A stretch of 6,136 nt of DNA from Oscillospiraceae bacterium (GCA_900752625.1 CAADWC010000180.1:1-6136), one strand, 5' to 3'; numbered from the stretch's first letter, positions 1 through 5,715 are shown. Notes: generated by a model from the letters alone, not told the origin. Program-made: numbers and translations.

Positions 1-17
1 AGTTACGGATCAGGCGG

Positions 18-46
18 CGCATATAAACGGCGAAGCCTTATATGCG
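18..46 (+). other. Hairpin-forming inverted repeat upstream of carD
   Basis: A 9-bp perfect stem (18-26 with 38-46) continues, after a 2-nt bulge, into a 3-bp GGC/GCC stem closed by a GAA loop. No T-run follows, so it is not a normal intrinsic terminator. It lies 38 bp before the carD start and could be part of an mRNA leader or sit inside the end of an upstream gene. Reading frames 1 and 2 stay open through positions 1-84, and frame 3 closes at 24-26. I cannot tell which frame, if any, was coding. No consensus promoter is visible in these 84 bases. Confidence 0.4.
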
Positions 47-84
47 GACAAGCTCTGTCAAAACAGGAAAGGAATGAAGCGGGT

Positions 85-603
85 ATGCAGCTTTTACCGA
101 ATGAATATGTCATGTACCAGGCGGCGGGAATATGCCGGTTCAAGGAGATCGTCAAGCGCTGTTTTGACGGAAAGACCCAGCGGGAATATATAGTGCTGGT
201 GCCTGAAGCTTCAGACAAATCAACATACTATATTCCGTGCGATATGGCGGATAAAAAGCTAAGGAAGCTTATGACGCGGGATGAGATATATGCTCTTATA
301 GATTCGATTCCGGATATTGCGCCGTGTAAATGCGGAAACAGAAACGAAAACAAGATTATTTTCAGCTCTATTATGAAAAGCGACGATTGCGAGCAGATAA
401 TTTCTCTGATTAAATCACTGTATTTAAAGCAGGAGGGCAAGCAAAGCAGCGGCGGTCATTTGTCCGCAACTGAGGAAAACGCTATGAAAGCTGCAGAGAA
501 TATTGTATATCAAGAATTTGCAATAGTACTCGGCATCAGTCCGGACAGCGTCAAGGATTTTATTTCCGAAAGGATCGAGGGACGAAAAAACGCCGCTGTA
601 TAG
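85..603 (+). CDS. CarD/CdnL-family transcriptional regulator
   Basis: This 172-residue protein resembles CarD/CdnL, which binds the RNA polymerase beta subunit and modulates open-complex formation, often at rRNA and other housekeeping promoters (family knowledge). Residues 2-60 fit the CarD_TRCF Tudor-like fold: an N-terminal NEYVMYQAAGICR stretch matches the usual VGDxVVYPxxGVxxI pattern, then YIVLVP and YYIPCDMADKKLRKLM. Residues 64-165 fit the helical C-terminal domain, with SLIKSLY (107-113), an LSATEENAMKAAE-like segment and EFAIVLGISPDSV (144-156), all typical of clostridial members. ATG at 85 follows AGGAAAGGA (65-73) at an acceptable distance and places the domain at the N-terminus. 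The same frame stays open upstream, but those residues do not resemble the family. The protein has no tryptophan and carries a CKC at 81-83 where homologues I remember have a Trp-containing segment. It is convergent with the ROK gene. Length is normal for the family. Confidence 0.9.
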   Translation: MQLLPNEYVMYQAAGICRFKEIVKRCFDGKTQREYIVLVPEASDKSTYYIPCDMADKKLRKLMTRDEIYALIDSIPDIAPCKCGNRNENKIIFSSIMKSDDCEQIISLIKSLYLKQEGKQSSGGHLSATEENAMKAAENIVYQEFAIVLGISPDSVKDFISERIEGRKNAAV

Positions 604-615
604 CCGTAATCGGCT
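602..615 (+). terminator. Possible weak terminator hairpin after carD
   Basis: A perfect 5-bp stem, AGCCG-TAAT-CGGCT, overlaps the carD stop codon and is followed by the loosely T-rich GATTTCCGGATTTT. The stem is short and the T-run is interrupted, so it is at best a weak terminator. The stronger inverted repeat at 678-713 may also stop carD transcripts. Confidence 0.3.
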
Positions 616-666
616 GATTTCCGGATTTTGGCTGACTGCCGGTTTCTTGTGATTGCAGCGATTGCG

Positions 667-713
667 AATATAATAAAAATCGGGCTGACCTATTGACATA
701 TAGGCGCCCGATT
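667..713 (-). terminator. Intrinsic terminator of the ROK gene, possibly bidirectional
   Basis: Arms AATCGGGC (678-685) and GCCCGATT (706-713) pair perfectly, and an inner CCTAT/ATAGG helix can stack inside. On the minus strand the stem runs directly into TTTTTATTATATT, a good U-tract, which fits termination of the ROK gene ending about 40 nt upstream. On the plus strand only CGTTTAT follows, so any termination of carD here would be less efficient. Confidence 0.8.
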
Positions 714-754
714 CGTTTATGCTGGATCTGCACTGAAGTGCATTACCCTTTTTG

Positions 755-1993
755 TTATTTGTCAAAGCCGCCCTTGTTGAAGAAAAGCTCTCTGATAGCC
801 AGCGCACAGCCGGCAAGAAAACGGTGCTTGTCTTCAATGATCGAAGGCTCTATCTTGCTCGATACGACAGTGCCTCCTATTGCCGCGACATTCTCTTTTA
901 GTTTTGCAAAGAATTCCGACTCGCTGGGACCGAATTTAAAGTGATGCAGCACCAGCTTCTGAGGATTGGTTGAAAAATACAGGTTGTTGAGCAGAACCGC
1001 CGTAAGCTTTAATGAATTGTCGATAATATCCACAATCGGCTTTTCGCCCTTTTCATAAGCTGCATATACCATATCCGCAGTGATTGCCTGAGGGTTTCCT
1101 TTTGCCGCCTGATAAAGAAAAGGAGTATTTTCACTGGAAAAGATAAGATTGATCTTACGAAGATTTGCCTTGGGTGTAAGCTCGTTTTCAGCACATCCGC
1201 GTCTGCCGCAGCTGCATTTCTCCGGAGACGTTGGATTTATTATCATCTTATCAACAAAATTTGTACGGTTGTCATATGAAACTATAGGATCGTTCAGATT
1301 GGTAACTACAAAGTTCATATTGTTTCCATACTGAAGGAAGGCTATATTCTGGCGGTTGGGATCTTTTGTTTTCTGAAAGTCTATATTGGCCATAGCGGTT
1401 CCTTTAACGGAATTGTCAAATACCAGGGGAAGGTCGGTATAGGACGATACCAGTGATTTCACCTTGGAATAATCCGGGACGCCGTCCTTGACGTCGATAT
1501 CCAGGCGTGTGAACATTGTCGGGAAAATTCCGAAGCCTATTCCAAGAATGGATCCTTTATCAAGGCAGTTGTCTCCCAGCACCTCTCTTATGGAGCGTTC
1601 GATATAATCGTAAATAGTCTGACGCTCTGTCGAGGAGTTTATGACCATATTTCGTTTATCAAGCACTGCTCCTGCCAAGGTAGAAAGACCGACGCTTACG
1701 ATATCCTCTTCAATAGTTACTCCAAGAGCGAATTTATAATGATGGTTGATATCAATAAGAATTTTTTTGCGGCCTCTGGGAGCCTTTTCCGTAATGTGCT
1801 TGTATTCGCCGATCTCCTGTATAATGCCCTGCTCTATCATTTCGTTTGTAATGATCGTAACAGCGGCTCTGGTAAGCTCCAATGTTCCTGCAATGTCAAT
1901 TCTTGAAGTAGGACCTCTCTGCTTGAGGATTTTCAGGACCTGCATTCGGTTTCTTCTTTTTAAGTCCAGCTTGCTTATTCCGTGCTGTTCCAT
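755..1993 (-). CDS. ROK-family transcriptional regulator (HTH plus sugar-kinase-like domain)
   Basis: This 412-residue protein has the layout of NagC/XylR-type repressors: an N-terminal winged helix-turn-helix (about 10-65, with ISKLDLKRRNRMQVLKIL and the PTSRIDIAGTLELTRAAVT recognition region), a basic RGRKK linker/wing (73-77) and a ROK domain (about 85-408). The ROK zinc-site signature CSCGRRGCAE (260-269) matches CxCGxxGCxE. The ATP-binding DxGxT motif is absent (ALGVTIEED at 89-97), and the usual GH before the cysteines is replaced. D193 in VFDNS may correspond to the kinase catalytic Asp. It is therefore a regulator, not a sugar kinase. I chose ATG at 1993 because GGAGGAG (2003-2009) lies 9 nt upstream. 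An in-frame ATG at 2041 would add 16 residues but has no Shine-Dalgarno sequence. The ligand and target genes are unknown, and no sugar-use gene lies nearby. Confidence 0.93.
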   Translation of the reverse strand: MEQHGISKLDLKRRNRMQVLKILKQRGPTSRIDIAGTLELTRAAVTIITNEMIEQGIIQEIGEYKHITEKAPRGRKKILIDINHHYKFALGVTIEEDIVSVGLSTLAGAVLDKRNMVINSSTERQTIYDYIERSIREVLGDNCLDKGSILGIGFGIFPTMFTRLDIDVKDGVPDYSKVKSLVSSYTDLPLVFDNSVKGTAMANIDFQKTKDPNRQNIAFLQYGNNMNFVVTNLNDPIVSYDNRTNFVDKMIINPTSPEKCSCGRRGCAENELTPKANLRKINLIFSSENTPFLYQAAKGNPQAITADMVYAAYEKGEKPIVDIIDNSLKLTAVLLNNLYFSTNPQKLVLHHFKFGPSESEFFAKLKENVAAIGGTVVSSKIEPSIIEDKHRFLAGCALAIRELFFNKGGFDK

Positions 1994-2002
1994 TAGGTGA
2001 TA

Positions 2003-2009
2003 CTCCTCC
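2003..2009 (-). promoter_or_regulatory. Ribosome binding site that sets the ROK start
   Basis: Minus-strand GGAGGAG ends 9 nt before the ATG at 1993. The alternative in-frame ATG at 2041 has only AT-rich sequence before it. This decides for the shorter 412-residue protein. Confidence 0.8.
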
Positions 2010-2067
2010 GTTTTTATGGATTTGAGAAAAGACGATCTCATAATATTATTCTTGTAAATTATAACAG

Positions 2068-2096
2068 ATTATATTGAACGAAATATTAACATTCAA
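2068..2096 (-). promoter_or_regulatory. Sigma-A promoter of the ROK gene
   Basis: On the minus strand TTGAAT (2096-2091) and a perfect TATAAT (2073-2068) are separated by exactly 17 bp. A second -10 with an extended element, TGTTATAAT (2066-2058), lies just downstream with a poor -35. Transcription would start near 2061 or 2051, giving a leader of roughly 60-70 nt before the ATG at 1993. A start near 2061 leaves almost no room upstream of the alternative ATG at 2041. Confidence 0.75.
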
Positions 2097-2097
2097 T
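2073..2097. promoter_or_regulatory. Candidate operator over the ROK promoter
   Basis: Inverted arms ATTGAA (2073-2078) and TTCAAT (2092-2097) flank a 13-bp AT-rich core and cover both the -35 and part of the -10 of the ROK promoter. A further pair, AATATTAAC (2082-2090) and GTTAATATT (2132-2140), is inverted and centred near 2111. ROK repressors often autoregulate through AT-rich palindromes, so one of these may be the self-operator (inference). AT-rich DNA makes such repeats easily by chance. Confidence 0.3.
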
Positions 2098-2157
2098 TAT
2101 CAATTAACATTTTAAAGAATCTTTACAAACGGTTAATATTAGGATGTATCAATGAGC

Positions 2158-2409
2158 TTAAAGAATATCGTCCTCGTTTATGTCGTCTTCTATTTCTTCT
2201 CCGTTAAGAATAGCTTTAAGGGTAGTTATGTCCTCTTCGGTAAGAGTGATTCCCTTTCCCATTCTTGTATGATCGGGACTCCATTCTCTGAGGTCGTATT
2301 TTGGCTCTCTGTCGTTCCAGCTGACCATATTAAGTTCCTTTGTCCAGCCTCTTGCGTTTTCCGAAAGTATCCCCAGATGTTTTGTGATTTCAAATTTTAA
2401 TTCTGCCAT
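2158..2409 (-). CDS. ydbC: YdbC-type PC4-like ssDNA/RNA-binding protein
   Basis: This 83-residue protein matches the Firmicute YdbC family, a minimal PC4-fold homodimer that binds single-stranded nucleic acids and has been linked to transcription or genome maintenance (family knowledge). Recognisable segments are the start MAELKFEITKHLGILSENA, then GWTKELNMVSWN (21-32), REPKYDLREWSPDH (34-47) and MGKGITLTEED (50-60). The PC4-like core ends at about residue 69. A strongly acidic tail (71-83) follows, ending NEDDIL. ATG at 2409 has GGAGG 8-9 nt upstream, so the start is secure. The gene stands between the flippase and ROK genes on the same strand, with gaps of 119 nt and 164 nt. No clear terminator separates it from the ROK gene, so partial read-through is possible. 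Confidence 0.92.
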   Translation of the reverse strand: MAELKFEITKHLGILSENARGWTKELNMVSWNDREPKYDLREWSPDHTRMGKGITLTEEDITTLKAILNGEEIEDDINEDDIL

Positions 2410-2453
2410 TTTCGTTTCCTCCGTTAAATTTTTTAGGGGCGCAGTCCCTCTGT

Positions 2454-2483
2454 AAAATATGCGGCCGGGATTTCAGTCCACAA
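2454..2483 (-). promoter_or_regulatory. Weak candidate promoter for ydbC
   Basis: On the minus strand TTGTGG (2483-2478) and TATTTT (2459-2454) are 18 bp apart, 45 nt upstream of the ydbC start. Both hexamers deviate from consensus. It is the best pair I found in the 119-bp gap, but expression by read-through from the flippase cannot be excluded. Confidence 0.25.
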
Positions 2484-2497
2484 GCTGCAGTTATATC

Positions 2498-2512
2498 AAC
2501 AGCATAGCTGTT
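2498..2512 (-). terminator. Small hairpin after the flippase gene
   Basis: A perfect 6-bp stem (AACAGC/GCTGTT, 3-nt loop) lies 17 nt beyond the flippase stop codon. The minus-strand sequence after it (GATATAAC) is not a U-tract, so this may slow or process the transcript and is not a canonical intrinsic terminator. Confidence 0.3.
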
Positions 2513-2528
2513 CAATACATTAATAATA

Positions 2529-4403
2529 TCATTTGAACATTATTTTTTCCAGTGTGTGAAAAAGCTGTTTTCTGAAAATAATGATTACCGCAAGAAGCTC
2601 GATCATAAGACAGAAAACGGCAAGGTAAATTCCTCCGATAATAAACAGAAGAATATCGGCGGCAGCAGTGCAGACAAAAAGCTCAGTATTCCTGCGGTAT
2701 ATGACAAGCGGAATTAGCAGGCATAAAGCAGTTGCTGCGACTGCCGTTTCAATTCCGAAAATTCCCCAGCTTGTCAGGAATACAAGGAATATTCCCGCAT
2801 AAACCGCGTATTTTCTGTTTATCAGCAGTCCTGCGATTACTGCCGCGGCGGCGACGGGATATAAAATAAAACCGTTTGTCAGATATACAAGCGCTGCAAA
2901 AATGCATAAAGCTATGCACAGCACCGTTATACGCTTTGTGCCCAGACGATCGATAATTGCTGTTATTTTTGCCGGCAGCAGTCTTTCGACAGCCTTCCAG
3001 AGCGTTCGGAAGTTAAGAAGAAAAACTATCAGGAAAAGGATCGGAAGGGCTATTATCGAAAGGGTCTTGTATCCGATGATAAACTGGAACACATTGATAA
3101 GAACCATTGCGATAAGAAGTATGTTATTAACCACGATCTTTCCTATATGAAGGTTAAACGGCACAAGCTTTCTTGAATCATATGCTCTTATAATGAAAAC
3201 AGTGACGTAGCTGGCAACGGTTGAGATAGCCGGTCCGTAAAGGCCTATCCTCGGGATCAGGACGACATTGAGACCGACATTTATGATTCCGGAAAAAAGA
3301 CTGGTAACAAGCGAACGCTTGGTTTGCTTTGACGCAAGATAAATAGAACCCATAAAGGTAGTAAAGCATGAAAATACTGAGGAATAAATAAGGATCGGAG
3401 AGTATTTTACCGAATCCTGAAATGCATCTCCCAGCCAGATTCCGGTAAGCGGCTGAACGATAAGCAGACATCCCGCCGCCATTATATAAAGCAGACATTG
3501 GTTAAGCTTAAATACATTTTCGTAAAATTCGTTTCTGTCCTCTGAGTCGTTTTCCATTATGGCAGACATATTCCATGCCTGTCCGAACATCAGGTAAACC
3601 GTTGCTACAAGATTGGGAATTTTGTAGGAAGCGGAAAGGATACCGTTAGCCTCAGAACCAAGATAATGCGTAGTCATAAACGAGTCGGAGCTGTTGGTTA
3701 TAAGCCACAGCAGCTGAGCGGGAATGAGCGGAACAGAATACTGAAGCATAGTATGAAGAAGCTCGCGGTCCGGCTTTTTGAATTCGATATACCGCCAGAG
3801 TTTTGCTGCAAAAGTCAGAAAAATAATTGATATGAAGTCGGATACTATAATAGACAGCAGATAACCCGTATTACCCATTTTAAATCCGCATATAAAAAGA
3901 ATTGTGCCGAAAAGAGTAAAGAAGGTTGTTAGTATTCCGTTAACGGCAAAAAGTTTTACCTTTTCAATTGAACGTACAAAGGTGGAATAAACCAGCTTCA
4001 GGCTGGACATAAATATGTAGACGTATAGCAAAAAAGAATACCCGCTCAGATATTTGTCGGCTATTCCGGAAACGGTCACTATCGGAAGAATTATCGCCAG
4101 AACAGCCAGACCTGAGAAGCAGACGATATTTCCCAGCGTAAAGACCTTTTTCTTATCGTACGCTTTATCAAGTCCGAAGCGTATTACCGCTTCGCTTATA
4201 GTCATTGTAACAATAGGCTGGAGCCAGTTTGCGATCTGCGTGATAACGTCGTTGACGCCCATTTCCTGTGGAGTCAGGTATGTGGTATAGACCTTTACCA
4301 GCAGAAGCACCAGTATTTTGGAACTGAAAGAGCCTATTGCGAATATAATAGTATTGGAAAAGAGCTTTTTATAGTTGCTCTGTTTAGGTGTGGCTTCAGA
4401 CAT
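2529..4403 (-). CDS. Wzx/PST-type polysaccharide flippase (MOP superfamily) with C-terminal membrane extension
   Basis: This 624-residue polytopic membrane protein belongs to the polysaccharide-transporter branch of the MOP flippases, which move lipid-linked oligosaccharides across the inner membrane (family knowledge). The N-terminus shows the typical pattern: a short basic leader, then a first helix (LFSNTIIFAIGSFSSKILVL, 14-33), VKVYTTYLTPQEMGVNDVI (37-55) and an amphipathic stretch with ISEAVIRFGLDKA (69-81). The core spans about 14-470 with roughly 12-14 membrane helices, including GYLLSIIVSDFISIIFL (180-196), IGLYGPAISTVASYVTVFI (386-404) and ILFLIVFLLNF (455-465). A cytosolic-looking linker (466-491) precedes about 120 further hydrophobic residues (492-611), probably four to six extra helices. 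Typical Wzx proteins are about 420-500 residues long, so this is an extended form. ATG at 4403 has GAGGT 9 nt upstream. No glycosyltransferases lie next to it, so the substrate (capsule, exopolysaccharide or teichoic-acid-like polymer) is unknown. Confidence 0.92.
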   Translation of the reverse strand: MSEATPKQSNYKKLFSNTIIFAIGSFSSKILVLLLVKVYTTYLTPQEMGVNDVITQIANWLQPIVTMTISEAVIRFGLDKAYDKKKVFTLGNIVCFSGLAVLAIILPIVTVSGIADKYLSGYSFLLYVYIFMSSLKLVYSTFVRSIEKVKLFAVNGILTTFFTLFGTILFICGFKMGNTGYLLSIIVSDFISIIFLTFAAKLWRYIEFKKPDRELLHTMLQYSVPLIPAQLLWLITNSSDSFMTTHYLGSEANGILSASYKIPNLVATVYLMFGQAWNMSAIMENDSEDRNEFYENVFKLNQCLLYIMAAGCLLIVQPLTGIWLGDAFQDSVKYSPILIYSSVFSCFTTFMGSIYLASKQTKRSLVTSLFSGIINVGLNVVLIPRIGLYGPAISTVASYVTVFIIRAYDSRKLVPFNLHIGKIVVNNILLIAMVLINVFQFIIGYKTLSIIALPILFLIVFLLNFRTLWKAVERLLPAKITAIIDRLGTKRITVLCIALCIFAALVYLTNGFILYPVAAAAVIAGLLINRKYAVYAGIFLVFLTSWGIFGIETAVAATALCLLIPLVIYRRNTELFVCTAAADILLFIIGGIYLAVFCLMIELLAVIIIFRKQLFHTLEKIMFK

Positions 4404-4633
4404 AGCAATATTACCTCATATGTAAATACTTGCGTTGAGTCAATACCGCACCGGATAGTATGCGCGGTATCATACTGTACATGTTGCCCCGCTGTTCAAT
4501 AATAACGCTATACGTTTTTGTGTTCAGACTATAAAGAAGCTATGTATTCTGGCTGACGAACACTAAAAGAAAGCGTATACAAAGACGATTCGCCTTTTAA
4601 TGATACGGGGATATAAGTAAAACTTTCTGATCG
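4404..4633 (-). promoter_or_regulatory. Long structured 5' leader of the flippase mRNA
   Basis: If the promoter at 4640-4668 is used, the flippase transcript has a leader of about 230 nt. The minus-strand RNA can form three hairpins. H1 (4597-4581) is a 7-bp stem AAAGGCG/CGUCUUU with an AAU loop; it includes a G-U pair that is a mismatch on the opposite strand. H2 (4579-4509) has helices UAUACG/CGUAUA and GUGUUC/GAACAC around a short U/A segment that can also pair. H3 (4470-4443) is a 7-bp stem AUACCGC/GCGGUAU. A competing helix (agtatg at 4457-4462 with catact at 4471-4476) excludes H3. No known riboswitch class is recognised. The leader could control translation or attenuation, since H3 lies about 40 nt before the start codon. 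This region holds no gene that I can support. Confidence 0.45.
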
Positions 4634-4639
4634 AAAAAT

Positions 4640-4668
4640 ATTATAGCATACATTTCTTATTTTTGCAA
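4640..4668 (-). promoter_or_regulatory. Sigma-A promoter of the flippase gene
   Basis: On the minus strand TTGCAA (4668-4663) is followed after 17 bp by a perfect TATAAT (4645-4640). An A/T-rich tract (4670-4690) upstream could act as an UP element. The predicted start near 4633 gives the long leader described separately. Confidence 0.75.
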
Positions 4669-4735
4669 ATTAATTTTTTTCGTAAAAATAAAACATCGTT
4701 TTTGGACGTGTGTCAAAAAATATTTGTTGAACTAC

Positions 4736-4764
4736 TTGAAATTTCGGATAAAATAATGTATACT
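4736..4764 (+). promoter_or_regulatory. Sigma-A promoter of the small membrane-protein gene
   Basis: TTGAAA (4736-4741) and TATACT (4759-4764) are separated by 17 bp. Transcription would start near 4771 and give a leader of about 67 nt before the ATG at 4838. The promoter is divergent from the flippase promoter, with 67 bp between the two -35 boxes. Confidence 0.75.
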
Positions 4765-4837
4765 ATAATATAAGAGATGTCGTACACTTTTTTGTTCGGT
4801 ATAGTTTATAAGCAAACGATCAGCCGGAGGGTATTAT

Positions 4838-4963
4838 ATGAGCAAGGGTGTTAAATTTTTTATCGCCGTTATTTCAATTATAGGAGCAGCCGCGGCCGCA
4901 AAGCTGTTATACGAGATTTTTTCAACCCGTATCCGCAAGTATTATCTTGTGGATAACGGATGA
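4838..4963 (+). CDS. Small single-pass membrane protein, 41 residues
   Basis: The reading frame starts ATG-AGC-AAG and encodes a short basic N-terminus (MSKGVK), a hydrophobic Ala/Ile-rich segment (about residues 6-25, with FFIAVISIIGAAAAAKLL) and a basic then polar C-terminus (STRIRKYYLVDNG). This is the profile of a small membrane-anchored protein with one helix. It has a full gene context: a consensus promoter (4736-4764), GGAGG (4826-4830) at a 7-nt spacing, and a strong terminator 24 nt past the stop codon. It therefore appears to be a monocistronic gene. I do not recognise the family and assign no function. The positively charged residues after the helix (R31, R33, K34) against K3/K6 before it make the orientation uncertain. 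Confidence 0.75.
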   Translation: MSKGVKFFIAVISIIGAAAAAKLLYEIFSTRIRKYYLVDNG

Positions 4964-4986
4964 ACGATATCGTATTGATATGTATG

Positions 4987-5014
4987 CGGCAGGGCTTTGG
5001 CTCTGCCGTTTTTT
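4987..5014 (+). terminator. Strong intrinsic terminator after the small membrane-protein gene
   Basis: The stem CGGCAGGGC (4987-4995) pairs with GCTCTGCCG (5000-5008) through eight Watson-Crick pairs and one G-U, with a TTTG tetraloop, and is followed directly by TTTTTT (5009-5014). On the opposite strand no T-run follows the stem, so it mainly serves plus-strand transcription. It also separates this gene from the convergent SleB gene, whose stop codon is at 5018-5016. Confidence 0.9.
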
Positions 5015-5015
5015 G

Positions 5016-5702
5016 TTAGTTGCAGAAACGATGATTTCCGATTACTGTTACAGTAGGTCTTGAATGCATGAACGCATTGGAGGTTTTCGCCGGGTTATAG
5101 TAGTAGATGCAGCCGCCGGTCGGATCCCATCCGTTCAGGGCGTCTCTTGCCGCTTTATATGCCGAATCTGCAACGGGTTCGTTAAATTGACCGTCTACTA
5201 TAGCGGTGAAGGCACCGTTCTGATAAATGACTCCGGCGAGGGTGTCAGGAAAAGAAGGGTGTTCTATTCTATTGAGAATAACCGCGCCTACGGCTACCTG
5301 ACCGGTGTAAGGTTCGCCTCGGGCTTCGGCTGAGATGATCCTTGCGAGAAGATTAATATTTGCCTCTGTTGCACTTGGAATGGAGCCGATAGTTATTCCA
5401 AGAGCTTTGAGAGTTGCCGGTCCGGCTACTCCGGTTTGCTTGATGCCCTGCTGCTTCTGGAATCTCAGCACGGCTTTTCGGGTTTCTTCACCGTAATATC
5501 CGGTCACTCCTACATTGAACAGTCCGCGTTCTTTAAGCTTTTCCTGAATAGCGGTAACTTCCTTTCCGCTGGAGCCGACCTGCGACAAAGCCGGTTCTTC
5601 ATTATTAATAAAAACAAGTCCGCAGACTGCGAGCAAGGTCAAAACGGTTAAGCTTATAACGGCAGTTCTGAGAAAATTATAAATTCCTGTTGTTTTGTTC
5701 AA
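5016..5702 (-). CDS. SleB-type cell wall hydrolase with peptidoglycan-binding domain
   Basis: The 228-residue product joins three parts: a membrane anchor or uncleaved signal segment (about 11-32, after a basic N-terminus), a PG_binding_1 domain (about 44-103, with VTAIQEKLKERGLF, GYYGEETRKAVLRFQKQQG and PATLKALG) and a SleB/Hydrolase_2 domain (about 113-228). The latter carries LARIISAEARGEPYTGQVAV (119-138), VILNRIEHPSFP and the C-terminal GNHRFCN. E126 matches the conserved catalytic Glu of SleB/CwlJ enzymes, which cleave spore cortex or vegetative peptidoglycan (family knowledge). C27 is not in a good lipobox (L-A-V-C), so a lipoprotein is unlikely. I chose TTG at 5702-5700 because a perfect AGGAGG (5715-5710) sits 7 nt upstream. 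A start at ATG 5816 would add 38 residues with no Shine-Dalgarno sequence and would bury this site inside the gene. I saw no convincing promoter upstream. A role in germination or in wall turnover cannot be separated here. Confidence 0.95.
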   Translation of the reverse strand: MNKTTGIYNFLRTAVISLTVLTLLAVCGLVFINNEEPALSQVGSSGKEVTAIQEKLKERGLFNVGVTGYYGEETRKAVLRFQKQQGIKQTGVAGPATLKALGITIGSIPSATEANINLLARIISAEARGEPYTGQVAVGAVILNRIEHPSFPDTLAGVIYQNGAFTAIVDGQFNEPVADSAYKAARDALNGWDPTGGCIYYYNPAKTSNAFMHSRPTVTVIGNHRFCN

Positions 5703-5709
5703 TTTGAAG

Positions 5710-5715
5710 CCTCCT
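5710..5715 (-). promoter_or_regulatory. Ribosome binding site that sets a TTG start for the SleB gene
   Basis: Minus-strand AGGAGG is spaced 7 nt from TTG (5702-5700), after which the protein begins NKTTGIYNFLRTAV, a classic basic N-region followed by a hydrophobic core. No ATG occurs at an equivalent place. Confidence 0.85.

Noticed and set aside
2..198. Frame 2 stays open from the window edge to 198, a possible end of an upstream gene
   Set aside because: It would overlap carD by more than 100 bp, and the translation after position 85 is low-complexity Arg/Ser. If an upstream gene enters the window, its end cannot be placed.
729..742. TGCAC-TGAA-GTGCA hairpin with TTTTT 6 nt later on the plus strand
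   Set aside because: The stem is only 5 bp and separated from the T-run. The 678-713 inverted repeat explains termination better.
424..837. Minus-strand open frame of 137 codons bridging carD and the ROK gene
   Set aside because: It overlaps the 3' ends of two well-supported genes and crosses the terminator at 678-713. There is no sign of coding use.
2435..2449. AGGG/CCCT inverted repeat next to a T-run before ydbC
   Set aside because: The T-run lies on the wrong side: on the minus strand the stem is followed by A residues, so it is not a terminator for the flippase. A 4-bp stem is also too short.
3178..3498. Minus-strand open frame of 106 codons within the flippase gene
   Set aside because: It is an alternate frame of a clear membrane-protein gene, and the composition reads as a frame shadow.
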